Assembly: GCA_002480015.1 (NCBI GenBank)
Contig: DLQD01000107.1
Coordinates: forward strand, 31,023-43,111
Reading direction: 5' to 3'
DNA length: 12,089 bases
From: Opitutia bacterium UBA7441
Lineage (GTDB): Bacteria > Verrucomicrobiota > Verrucomicrobiia > Opitutales > Coraliomargaritaceae
How positions within the stretch are numbered: position 1 is the first letter of the stretch; every line of letters starts with the position of its first letter. Shown here in pieces: positions 1 through 9,186 of this stretch. The position numbers and the translations under genes are program-made. The notes below the pieces were generated by a model that was given only the letters and a program-made list of their open reading frames with translations, did not search any database and had not been told where the DNA came from.

Positions 1-2320
<2,320 letters not shown>

Positions 2321-2370
2321 GGGCAAAAAGAAACTCCAGCTCCTGGCACCGCCGCCCTGGACGGGAGAAG

Positions 2371-2420
2371 GGATTCTAGGGTCTACGCTTGAAAAGTGGC
2401 TGAAGAGACCCCGAGGAATC
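2371..2420. repeat. Imperfect hairpin after purL
   Basis: GATTC (2372-2376) pairs with GAATC (2416-2420), and GGGTCT (2379-2384) pairs with AGACCC (2406-2411), around a loop of about 21 bases. It lies 50 bp past the purL stop. There is no T-run after it, so it is not a standard intrinsic terminator. It could be a processing or weak termination structure, or chance. Confidence 0.4.
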
Positions 2421-2502
2421 AATTACGCTTGGCTCTCGTTAATTTTCTCTACATCAGCTACGGCAGACACTCGCGCCAGAGCCAATAGAAGCGTATGGTT
2501 CA

Positions 2503-2522
2503 ATTGGAGACAAGCCTCCAAT
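2503..2522. repeat. Perfect 7-bp inverted repeat
   Basis: ATTGGAG (2503-2509) and CTCCAAT (2516-2522) are perfect complements around a 6-base loop. No T-run follows on either strand. The function is unknown. It lies about 50 bp beyond the stop of the doubtful minus-strand ORF at 2574. Confidence 0.5.
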
Positions 2523-2573
2523 GATCTTCGCACGCTATTTATGAATATGGCCTTATGCGAGTCACCTTACAGC

Positions 2574-2858
2574 TCACTTCACAATTCTCATAAATCGCTT
2601 TGCGGTGGATCTAAACCGGCCCTTGCCATCCAACGGGACCTCCCTAGCTAAGAACACGCTGTTCCGATACACAAACCCGTGGTTTACCTCCGACACTGAA
2701 CCAAGGGCTTCGCTGTGTGATGCCAGCTCACCCATGCCGTCGGCCTTATACCACGTTCCAGTTTGTGGGCTCATATCTTTGCCATAGGCTACCTTCCCTC
2801 GTAACCTCACGATTCCGCAGTTGCCATAGGTTAGTATCTGTTTTGCTATTAAGTCCAT
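2574..2858 (-). CDS. Small hypothetical protein, doubtful
   Basis: This is an open frame of 94 codons from the ATG at 2858. A longer version from a TTG at 2924 is possible. I do not recognise the product. It is basic at the C-terminus (KRFMRIVK), has no evident signal peptide or membrane segment, and shows alternating hydrophobic stretches compatible with a small beta-rich protein. No Shine-Dalgarno or promoter is visible, and it is flanked by non-coding DNA on both sides. The amino-acid mix looks more protein-like than most shadow frames, and no better frame competes on the other strand. It could equally be chance or a decayed gene. Confidence 0.28.
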   Translation of the reverse strand: MDLIAKQILTYGNCGIVRLRGKVAYGKDMSPQTGTWYKADGMGELASHSEALGSVSEVNHGFVYRNSVFLAREVPLDGKGRFRSTAKRFMRIVK

Positions 2859-3023
2859 GATACACGGGACTCTAACTCGATTAGAACGTGCCCGTACTGG
2901 GAACACACTAGGGAGAGCTGGCAACGGCTAACGCCGCGCCAGTCCTCGACGTTAGTTGAACTCGCGTGCTTTAATAAACCCGTGGAGACACCTAATCTTT
3001 ACAACCTTCCAGATTTTGACCGT

Positions 3024-3953
3024 ATGCGATCATTCATTCGCAACATCATTACCTATACAAGTACCTTCACGGCTTGCCTTTCGACAGCCTCGGGTGCGAT
3101 CAGCATTTTATTGGATTTTGGAACTACATCGGCCGAGGACATCGCTACCTACGGTGATGCTTTTACGGCGGCTGAAAATTTCTGGGAAAGTAATTTGACC
3201 GGCTACCGCGATCCAATCGGCTATAGGCCAAGTGACATTACTATCAATGTCGATCTAGCGTATATCGATGGCCTGTTCAATGTGCTGGGGTCGGCCGGTC
3301 CTAATAGTGTAAATATTCAAGGCAATTTCATGGAGACCGTATCCGGTGGGATGACCTTCGACACGGCCGACCTTGACTACATGGTCACCAACGGCGTCTT
3401 CGAAGCCGTGATTCGCCACGAGATGGGTCACGTGTTGGGCTTTGGTGTGCTCTGGGATACTGAAGCCATATTAGATGGATCTGGGATACCCGCGACCTTT
3501 CAACAGGTTTACACGAACGGAAGCGGACAATATACGGGTGCTGCTGCGCTAGCCGCCTATCAAGTGGAATTTGGGCAGCCTAATGCGGCTTTCGTCCCGG
3601 TTGAATTAGATGGGGGCAGCGGTACAGCCAACGGGCACTGGAATGAGGTGGCCGATAATTTTAACATCGAGAACCTTGCCGGATTTGACTCCGATCCTGG
3701 CGACGACGCTGCGGCTCCTACTATCGTCGGCGGCGTGTATGCTGGCGAATCTCTTGATGACGATCTCATGACGGGCGTTCTCAGCGGTTCGACCTATCTT
3801 AGCAATACGACACTCGCTTCTTTTTACGACATCGGTTATACCATCGAAGAACTTGCACTAATCCCTGAAGCAGGAGCTTTTGCGGCAATCAGTGGACTCT
3901 TAGCACTTTGCCACGTATCCTGTCGTCGTAGAAACCGCTTGCGGCAGGGTTAA
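3024..3953 (+). CDS. Secreted leishmanolysin-like zinc metallopeptidase with PEP-CTERM-type tail
   Basis: This is a predicted exported zinc endopeptidase. From the ATG at 3024 (309 aa) the N-terminus reads as a signal peptide: MRSFIRN, then a weakly hydrophobic stretch ending near SGA (about residue 25). A GTG at 2982 would add 14 residues and hide the signal, so I chose the ATG. The zinc site is HEMGHVLGFG (His132, Glu133, His136), with a third ligand His205 in NGHWNE and a Met-turn Met249 in DLMTG. The long insert between the second and third His, followed by a TLASFYDIGYT-like end, fits metzincins of the leishmanolysin (M8-like) type found in bacteria. The C-terminus has IPEAG (280-284), a hydrophobic segment and RRRNR. 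This is the layout of a PEP-CTERM sorting signal, with PEA in place of PEP. It stands alone, convergent with the PAC2 gene. Its composition is less GC-rich than purL. The substrate is unknown. Confidence 0.8.
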   Translation: MRSFIRNIITYTSTFTACLSTASGAISILLDFGTTSAEDIATYGDAFTAAENFWESNLTGYRDPIGYRPSDITINVDLAYIDGLFNVLGSAGPNSVNIQGNFMETVSGGMTFDTADLDYMVTNGVFEAVIRHEMGHVLGFGVLWDTEAILDGSGIPATFQQVYTNGSGQYTGAAALAAYQVEFGQPNAAFVPVELDGGSGTANGHWNEVADNFNIENLAGFDSDPGDDAAAPTIVGGVYAGESLDDDLMTGVLSGSTYLSNTTLASFYDIGYTIEELALIPEAGAFAAISGLLALCHVSCRRRNRLRQG

Positions 3954-4047
3954 GGACAAACATGAATGTCTCTAATTTAAGGGCGCTTCTGGAACCCTCC
4001 TTTAATTCGATGTTCGAAGTTTCCAATAGGTAAACTAGGAATCAAAA

Positions 4048-4989
4048 TCAGGAAGTCCTAAATAGGTCGAGGAAACGATCCTCGTATTCGTGAAAGACGT
4101 GCAGCCGGTCCAACTCCTGCTTAAGTTCATAGGCTCTAGATCGGTCGATACGGGCACTTTCGAAGAGCTCCTCGATGAGTTGCTGATCTGCTCGGTCGAG
4201 GGTTAGCTCTTCAGATTCAGGTTCGCTCTCGGCTTGAGCTGTTTGTTCTGCAGACATAGCTTCGCCGCGGTGTTCGATCGCATCCTCTAGATGATACAGG
4301 AGCTTGCCCAGTTCGTCGTCAAACTTGTCGGCCTGTGCACGTAATTCGGAGAAGTCGATCGTAATACCAGCCATCGCGGTGAAGGTTTGGAGAACTGCAA
4401 GCGACGCCTTGGGAAACGGTAATTGCGGAAAAGCATACGGCATCTCACCCAAGAGGCAGCCGCCATGCATACCACTTTCAGCGGCAATCTCCAAAAGGAC
4501 GCCATTGAGACCACTAATTTTACCTTCCTCCATCAACTCAATGTTGGCCGCCTTAAAAGTAGACAAGCACTCGCGATTAATCGCTGCACCGAAGATGCGT
4601 GACGGCTCCTCAGGCCGCATACGCGAGGCCATCGCGGCGAAGGTAAAGACGTCGTGCACCCCAAGACGCTGCGCGTCTTGGATCAAATGTGAGCAAAAAG
4701 CATTCCCGTGGGAGGCGGGCTGTGCCTCGCCCATAAATATGATCAAGTCATGCAATTCCTGAGGATCACGCCAGAGGAACAAACGGCTACGTGGCAAGCG
4801 AGCGGTTTGTATAAGGCCATTCTTCACTTCCACATGAGACAACTCAAAAAACTTTTGAGGAGGATACTCTTTGAGCAAATGCATACCCAGCTTGGAAATC
4901 AAATAGTAGCCCGCGCTGACCGCCACCGATCCCATGCCAGGCCAAACGGCCAATAGCCATGGATGATTAAGTTGTGCGTGCGTCTTCAT
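4048..4989 (-). CDS. PAC2-family protein with extended acidic/helical C-terminus
   Basis: This protein resembles the PAC2 (proteasome assembly chaperone 2-like, COG1938) family. Bacterial members of this family have no settled function. From the ATG at 4989 it has 313 residues. A TTG at 5007 would add six more. The PAC2 core spans about residues 10-215 and shows WPGMGSVAV near residue 16, followed by alternating strands and helices typical of the fold, with a Gly-rich GLNGVLLEIA stretch near 160. The core ends in a helical segment. A Glu/Ser/Gln-rich linker (about 240-262) then leads to a predicted alpha-helical tail (about 265-313). Other bacterial PAC2 proteins also carry C-terminal helices, so the tail may be normal. 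It begins 30 bp after the stop of the gene at 5020-5487 on the same strand, so the two are probably co-transcribed. No Shine-Dalgarno is seen. Family assignment is fairly sure; the role is not. Confidence 0.72.
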   Translation of the reverse strand: MKTHAQLNHPWLLAVWPGMGSVAVSAGYYLISKLGMHLLKEYPPQKFFELSHVEVKNGLIQTARLPRSRLFLWRDPQELHDLIIFMGEAQPASHGNAFCSHLIQDAQRLGVHDVFTFAAMASRMRPEEPSRIFGAAINRECLSTFKAANIELMEEGKISGLNGVLLEIAAESGMHGGCLLGEMPYAFPQLPFPKASLAVLQTFTAMAGITIDFSELRAQADKFDDELGKLLYHLEDAIEHRGEAMSAEQTAQAESEPESEELTLDRADQQLIEELFESARIDRSRAYELKQELDRLHVFHEYEDRFLDLFRTS

Positions 4990-5019
4990 AATACCAAGTG
5001 CATGCAACAGTAGCGCCGC

Positions 5020-5487
5020 CTATGGGCTACGGCCCACGAGCAAGCGGTTTTCGATCTCCGCCTGCCGTAGCTTAGTCCAGTCGCCAGACTCGCAATGCAT
5101 GAGTGAATTGCGCGTCGCGACGGAGAGCAAACGTAATAAGCGGGGAAGTTGCGCCTGTGGGAAGACTAACCTCCAAGGTGGGAAGCCTGCGTCCGCAAGG
5201 AGACCGTTTATGGTAGCAGCGACCTGGCGTAGGGTCTGGTTTTCAAGTTCAGTTTCGAGGTTATGCTCCTCACCATAGGACATACCGGCCTTCCTCTCGG
5301 GAGTAGTGCTTTGGCCAAACCGGCCGGACTGATCCGTGACCACGGCACCTCGATGTTGAGGGTAAATCTCAATAATGCTATCCGGTGCTTCCACCAGATG
5401 GGCATGGCCCAAGTAACCGTCGCCAGACTCCTGATATTGCATTAGCCTGACACGCCCGGGACTTGCGATGACAATCAGATTTTCCAT
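5020..5487 (-). CDS. Protein similar to the 'host attachment' (baeRF-like) family
   Basis: This is a 155-residue soluble protein from the ATG at 5487. An in-frame TTG at 5523 would add 12 residues without family-like sequence, so the ATG is preferred. The pattern matches the family once named 'protein required for attachment to host cells', related to eRF1-like baeRF domains. It has a first beta strand LIVIASPGRVRLMQY (about 4-18), a DQSGRFGQS segment (52-60) in the place of the usual D-R/Q-x-G-R motif, a central helix, then WRLVFPQAQLPRLLRLL (about 105-121) where the family has a strand followed by a helix after 'AP..LG.LR'. There is no signal peptide or membrane segment, so the family name should not be read as a surface role. 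It is the upstream member of a likely two-gene unit with the PAC2 gene. Family call is moderate and rests on pattern memory alone. Confidence 0.5.
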   Translation of the reverse strand: MENLIVIASPGRVRLMQYQESGDGYLGHAHLVEAPDSIIEIYPQHRGAVVTDQSGRFGQSTTPERKAGMSYGEEHNLETELENQTLRQVAATINGLLADAGFPPWRLVFPQAQLPRLLRLLSVATRNSLMHCESGDWTKLRQAEIENRLLVGRSP

Positions 5488-5693
5488 GACGTATTCGGGG
5501 TTAACTACATACTTAATATGCAACCGATGCGGGCAAACTGCAAGGCATTTGGGCGATTCTAACGAAGTAGATGGGGGGTGCCGACGTAGAAAACGTTCCG
5601 AAAGTAGCGCGAGGACGCACTGTTCTCGAACCGGATCGCGAGCTCGACGGCATCCCGCTAGACGTAGTTAGTGCTGGGGCCGGGCCGGCTAAG

Positions 5694-5730
5694 CTCTAAG
5701 GTGTGGCCTTTTTAGAGGGCCTCTAAGGCC
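5694..5730. terminator. Hairpin just after gltA, with alternative pairing
   Basis: CTCTAAGG occurs at 5694-5701 and again at 5721-5728, and the segment between them, GGCCTTTTTAGAG (5705-5717), can pair with either copy. The downstream pairing is GGCCTT-(TTT bulge)-AGAG with CTCTAAGGCC across a 3-base loop. It starts 10 bp past the gltA stop, the right place for a transcript end. No T-run follows on the gltA strand, so termination would be atypical or Rho-assisted. Confidence 0.35.
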
Positions 5731-5740
5731 CCACAAGCTC

Positions 5741-7027
5741 CTACCGCTTCTCGATCGGTATGTAGCTGCGTTGCGTTTCCCCCACGTATATTTGGCGGGG
5801 GCGGTGGATGCGGCTCTTCGGATTATCCGCGATCTCTTTCCAGTTGGCGATCCAACCGGGCATGCGCCCAATGGCAAACATCACGGTGAACATCTCCACT
5901 GGTATGCCAATGGCTTTAAGGATGATCCCACTGTAGAAATCGACATTCGGGTAGAGCTTGCGGCTGACAAAGTAATCGTCTTCCAGTGCGGCCTGTTCAA
6001 GCTTGCGGGCAATGTCGAGCAGCGGATCATTCATCCCCATGCTCTCGAGAATCGACTCGGCACTTTTTCCAAGAATCTTGGCACGAGGATCGTAATTTTT
6101 ATAAACGCGGTGACCGAAGCCCATGAGCTTAGCCTCCCCCTTTTTGGCTGCTTCGACAAACCGGGATCCATCGTCGCCATTGGCATGGATCTCTTCCAGC
6201 ATTTTGATCACTGCCATATTAGCGCCACCATGCGAGGGTCCCCAAAGCGCACAGACACCGGCCGAGACGGAAGCGAACAAATTCGCACCGCCAGAGGCGA
6301 CCATGCGCACCGTCGAGGTGGAGCAGTTTTGCTCGTGATCCGCGTGCAGCATGAGAAAGAGGTCGAGCGCTTTACCGGCACCATGATTATCGGTGTACTC
6401 GTTGTATGGCTCGGAGAACATCATGTGCAGAAAGTTATCTGTATAGCGCTTATCTGCGGGGTAAACAAAGGGCATACCCATCTTCATACGATAGGTCATC
6501 GCGGCGATGGTGCGCACTTTCGAGATCAGGAGTGCAGCCGTCTCATCGAAGTGGGCCAAGTCCTGCTCTCGGTCGTTGGATGACATCTCGGGATAATAGG
6601 CACCCAGTGAATTGAGCATGGAGGAGAGAATGGCCATCGGATGAGCACCGCTCGGAAATCCGTCGAAATGGCTGTGCATACCGGTATGGATTGAAGCGTT
6701 TTTACGCACGTGCTCCCGGAAAGCGCCTAGGCAAGTCTGGTGGGGCAGCTCGCCGTAGATGATAAGCATGGCCGCCTCGAGAAAGGATGAGCTTTCCGCC
6801 AGCTCCTCGATCGAATAACCTCGGTGGCGAAGGATGCCCTTTTCCCCATCAATAAAGGTAATGCTGCTAAGACAAGAACCGGTATTACCATAACCTTCGT
6901 CGAAGGTGATGCAGCCGCTCTTCGCGCGCAAGGTCCGTGTGTCGATGGCTTTCTCACCCTCGGTTCCCTCGATGATAGGGAACTCGAAGTTTTCATTTCC
7001 AAGTCGAATGGTGCCGGTGTTTTCCAT
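5741..7027 (-). CDS. gltA: Citrate synthase (type II, hexameric kind)
   Basis: GltA condenses oxaloacetate with acetyl-CoA to citrate, the entry step of the TCA cycle. It has 428 residues, the same size as the E. coli enzyme. All active-site residues are visible: His231 in ADHEQN, His266 in GPSHGG, His306 and Arg315 in GFGHRVYKNYDPR, Asp363 in YPNVDFYSG, Arg388 in GRMPGW and the RPR motif at 409-411. The roughly 50-residue N-terminal beta domain (FEFPIIEGTEG, then a TFDEGY segment) marks the NADH-sensitive type II group as known from E. coli. Sensitivity here is inference. It is last in the minus-strand series, 64 bp after hisH. A perfect TATAAT lies in that gap, so it may have its own promoter. 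There is no Shine-Dalgarno before the ATG. Confidence 0.97.
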   Translation of the reverse strand: MENTGTIRLGNENFEFPIIEGTEGEKAIDTRTLRAKSGCITFDEGYGNTGSCLSSITFIDGEKGILRHRGYSIEELAESSSFLEAAMLIIYGELPHQTCLGAFREHVRKNASIHTGMHSHFDGFPSGAHPMAILSSMLNSLGAYYPEMSSNDREQDLAHFDETAALLISKVRTIAAMTYRMKMGMPFVYPADKRYTDNFLHMMFSEPYNEYTDNHGAGKALDLFLMLHADHEQNCSTSTVRMVASGGANLFASVSAGVCALWGPSHGGANMAVIKMLEEIHANGDDGSRFVEAAKKGEAKLMGFGHRVYKNYDPRAKILGKSAESILESMGMNDPLLDIARKLEQAALEDDYFVSRKLYPNVDFYSGIILKAIGIPVEMFTVMFAIGRMPGWIANWKEIADNPKSRIHRPRQIYVGETQRSYIPIEKR

Positions 7028-7074
7028 GGTAGCGGTTGTAGTTCTGCGTCTTAGGGAGTCTAGGCAGGAAGCAA

Positions 7075-7080
7075 ATTATA
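7075..7080 (-). promoter_or_regulatory. Candidate -10 box for gltA
   Basis: The minus strand reads TATAAT here, in the short gap between the hisH stop and the gltA start. It would place the transcript start near 7068, giving a leader of about 40 bases. No good -35 match is seen 16-18 bp upstream, which would overlap the end of hisH. This is a prediction only. Confidence 0.35.
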
Positions 7081-7091
7081 TCCTCATAACG

Positions 7092-7730
7092 CTAGAGCGA
7101 TTTCAGAAAATTTCGATATAGATGCAACCCTTTTGCCTGACTTTTTTCTGGGTGAAACTGAGTAGCATAGCAATTCCCCGAACGGATACCGGAAACAAAT
7201 CGGCCTCCGTAGTCGGTATAAAACAAGGCGAGACTCTCATCTTGCGGCTCAATGTAATAGCTATGCACAAAATAAAATTGATCCAGACCGGAGACCAAAC
7301 CCTCGGTTAAAGGAGCGCCCGGCTCGAAACTCACTGCGTTCCAACCCATGTGCGGGATCTTGAGCGAGGGATCCAGATCAAAGCGTTTGACCGAACCCTT
7401 GAAAACGCCCAACGCGGGCGTGTCGCCCTCTTCAGAGTGCTCAAAGAGTGCCTGCAAGCCGAGGCAAATACCGAAAAAGGGTCGGTCGGCAGCGATCCAA
7501 TCAAGAATAGCGCGATCAAAGCCCGTCGCTTTCAGAAGATGCATGGTGTCGACGATCGCGCCTTGACCGGGGAAGACGAGCGCATCGGCCGCGCCGATCT
7601 GGCCGGGCTCAGAGACGAGATGGGCCTCCGCCCCGACATGCTCCCAGGCGCGGACCACACTGCGGAGGTTGCCCATACCGTAATCGATCACGGCGAGTCG
7701 TGGTTTGGATGTGGAAGCGTCTTCTAACAT
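7092..7730 (-). CDS. hisH: Imidazole glycerol phosphate synthase, glutaminase subunit HisH
   Basis: HisH hydrolyses glutamine and passes ammonia to HisF, which forms imidazole glycerol phosphate and AICAR in histidine synthesis. From the ATG at 7730 the protein has 212 residues, normal for HisH. An upstream TTG at 7778 would add an unconserved 16 residues. The class I amidotransferase fold is complete: VIDYGMGNL near the start, nucleophile Cys89 in FGICLGLQ, and His193/Glu195 in QFHPEKS. The oxyanion segment is FPGQGA (53-58), where the usual HisH motif is PGVG. HMGWN and YFVHSYY (127-131 and 153-159) are HisH hallmarks that separate it from other amidotransferases. No other his gene is in the window, and it lies between fabF and gltA, so HisF must be encoded elsewhere. 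No Shine-Dalgarno is present. Confidence 0.95.
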   Translation of the reverse strand: MLEDASTSKPRLAVIDYGMGNLRSVVRAWEHVGAEAHLVSEPGQIGAADALVFPGQGAIVDTMHLLKATGFDRAILDWIAADRPFFGICLGLQALFEHSEEGDTPALGVFKGSVKRFDLDPSLKIPHMGWNAVSFEPGAPLTEGLVSGLDQFYFVHSYYIEPQDESLALFYTDYGGRFVSGIRSGNCYATQFHPEKSQAKGLHLYRNFLKSL

Positions 7731-7863
7731 ATCAGAGCGCCCAAGCTGTCGAAGTCCGCAAGACTTGCAAGCAGACAAGGTTTTCGATTACGAAAAAAAT
7801 GCCGACCCCAAACCTGCGGCTATATAAGCCATACAAGCAGACAGGGCAGCACGGCCAAGACAC
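7731..7863. repeat. fabF-hisH spacer with a direct repeat and a weak terminator-like site
   Basis: The 10-mer CAAGCAGACA occurs at 7768-7777 and at 7834-7843, exactly 66 bp apart. Including the next three bases the match is 12 of 13. Between them, on the minus strand, GCCG (7820-7817) can pair with CGGC (7804-7801) and is followed by seven T residues (7799-7793). The 4-bp stem is weak for an intrinsic terminator of fabF. A near-palindrome, GGCTATATAAGCC, lies at 7818-7830. No clear promoter for hisH was identified. Confidence 0.45.
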
Positions 7864-9120
7864 TTAGAGCTTCTTGAAAAGCAGAGTCGCGTTGTGCCCC
7901 CCGAACCCAAGGTTGTTGCAAATGGCCACATTCACATCGGCCTCGCGCATCGTATTGGGTACATAGTCCAGGTCACAGTCGGGGTCCGGATCATAATAGT
8001 TGATCGTAGGTGGAATCTTACCATCGCGGATCGAGAGCGCACAGACAGCCGACTCGATCCCACCAGCGGCCCCAAGGAGGTGGCCGGTCATGCTCTTGGT
8101 CGAAGAAACGGGGATCTTATCTGCGGACTCGCCGAGGGCTTTCTTAATCGCGCCGGTTTCAAATTTGTCGTTATACGGGGTCGATGTGCCGTGCGCGTTA
8201 ATGTAGCTAACATCGCTTGCCTCGATGCCAGCCTCTTTGACCACATTCCGCATGGCCGCACCGAGGGCTTTGCCCTCGGGATCGGGCGAGGTAATATGGT
8301 AGGCATCACAGGTCGCGCTGTAACCGGCGATCTCACAGTAAATAGTCGCCCCACGCGCTTGCGCATGTTCGAGAGTTTCCATGACCAGAACCCCGGAACC
8401 TTCGCCCATGATAAAGCCATCGCGGCCCTTGTCGAAGGGGCGACTCGCCGTGCAGGGATTGTCATTGTAGCTGGTGCTCATCGCTTTCATCGAACAAAAG
8501 CCAGCATAACCGAGTTCGGTGATGGCGGCTTCGCTGCCACCCGCGAGCATAAGATCGGACTCGCCGTCACGGAGCATCTGGAAGGCTTCGCCAATACTGT
8601 GCGTGCCGGAGGCGCAGGCGCTGACAATGCCGAAGTTGGGACCACGGGCACCCACTTCGATTGCGACGACACCGCTAGCGATGTTTGCAATAAGCGAGGG
8701 AATCATAAAAGGAGATACTTTACGGGGGCCGCCTTCGTAGAGCCGGCGACTCTGGGTCTGAATCGTAATCATCCCGCCGATACCGGAACCGATGAGCACA
8801 CCGAAGCGATCCGCATCCAGCTTGGAGGTGTCTTCCAACCCGGCATCTTTCAGCGCAAGGCGAGAGGCGGCGACGGCAAATTGAGTGTAGCGGTCGTTGC
8901 GACGAGCCTCCTTGGGGTCCATGTATTGTCCGGCATTAAAATGCAGGCACTCTGAGCCAACCTTCGACGGATAGTCCGTCACATCAAAGGACTTGACTGT
9001 GTCGATCCCACTTTTTCCGGCCAGAAGACTTTTCCAAAAAGTCTCCACTCCGTCACCATAACTGGTTACGGTGCCAATGCCGGTAATCACGACTCGTTTT
9101 CTTTCAAATGCTTCACTCAT
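7864..9120 (-). CDS. fabF: 3-oxoacyl-ACP synthase II (beta-ketoacyl-ACP synthase, KAS II)
   Basis: FabF condenses malonyl-ACP with acyl-ACP in the elongation cycle of type II fatty-acid synthesis. The 418-residue length is usual. The Cys-His-His triad is Cys169 in VSACASGTHS, His310 in NAHGTSTPYND and His347 in SMTGHLLGAAGG, with Lys342 nearby. The Gly-rich end NNLGFGGHNATLLF and the GEGSG motif (239-243) are also typical. FabF rather than FabB is favoured by the length, the NAHGTSTPYND motif and the place next to acpP. It follows acpP by 66 bp, but a strong terminator hairpin fills that gap and its T-run ends 10 bp before the ATG. There is no room for a Shine-Dalgarno, and none is seen. Confidence 0.97.
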   Translation of the reverse strand: MSEAFERKRVVITGIGTVTSYGDGVETFWKSLLAGKSGIDTVKSFDVTDYPSKVGSECLHFNAGQYMDPKEARRNDRYTQFAVAASRLALKDAGLEDTSKLDADRFGVLIGSGIGGMITIQTQSRRLYEGGPRKVSPFMIPSLIANIASGVVAIEVGARGPNFGIVSACASGTHSIGEAFQMLRDGESDLMLAGGSEAAITELGYAGFCSMKAMSTSYNDNPCTASRPFDKGRDGFIMGEGSGVLVMETLEHAQARGATIYCEIAGYSATCDAYHITSPDPEGKALGAAMRNVVKEAGIEASDVSYINAHGTSTPYNDKFETGAIKKALGESADKIPVSSTKSMTGHLLGAAGGIESAVCALSIRDGKIPPTINYYDPDPDCDLDYVPNTMREADVNVAICNNLGFGGHNATLLFKKL

Positions 9121-9130
9121 GATGTCTTAT

Positions 9131-9162
9131 AAAAAAATTAAGCCGCATTTAAGCGGCTTAAT
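9131..9162 (-). terminator. Intrinsic terminator between acpP and fabF
   Basis: On the minus strand, ATTAAGCCGC (9162-9153) pairs perfectly with GCGGCTTAAT (9146-9137) around a 6-base loop, followed directly by a run of seven T residues (9137-9131). This is a textbook Rho-independent terminator for the acpP transcript, placed only 10 bp before the fabF start codon. Read-through must supply fabF unless a promoter I did not find exists inside the gap. Confidence 0.88.
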
Positions 9163-9186
9163 CGTAAGTTTGAAAGTAGAATTTTC

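Larger units (their letters stand above)
2321..3023. other. AT-richer, gene-poor interval downstream of purL
   Basis: About 700 bases lie between the purL stop and the peptidase start. Composition shifts visibly from the GC-rich, C-ending codons of purL to mixed sequence. It holds two inverted repeats (2371-2420 and 2503-2522), a weak minus-strand ORF (2574-2858) and a CTAACG/CGTTAG hairpin (2928-2955). No tRNA, transposase remnant or clear promoter was recognised. It may be an old insertion or decayed DNA, but nothing visible proves this. Confidence 0.6.

Noticed and set aside
2920..2962. attC-like (integron recombination) site suggested by CTAACG/CGTTAG boxes and GTTAG
   Set aside because: The boxes are only 16 bases apart, too short for an attC. 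The inner L boxes are missing and no integrase or cassette array is seen.
2982..3023. GTG start for the metallopeptidase
   Set aside because: It would place 14 non-hydrophobic residues before the signal peptide. The ATG at 3024 gives a normal exported N-terminus.
3024..5487. A defence or secretion island made of the peptidase, PAC2 and host-attachment-like genes
   Set aside because: The peptidase is convergent to the other two and has no shared promoter. No effector, toxin or mobile gene is present. The name 'host attachment' is historical and does not support a phage or defence role.
5524..5690. A tRNA or small RNA gene in the spacer between the host-attachment-like gene and gltA
   Set aside because: No cloverleaf, no proper T-loop and no CCA-end pairing could be found.
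7894..8955. Long open frame antisense to fabF (353 codons), with a similar one antisense to gltA (5771-6583)
   Set aside because: Shadow frames over strongly conserved genes on the other strand. Their sequences show no family features.
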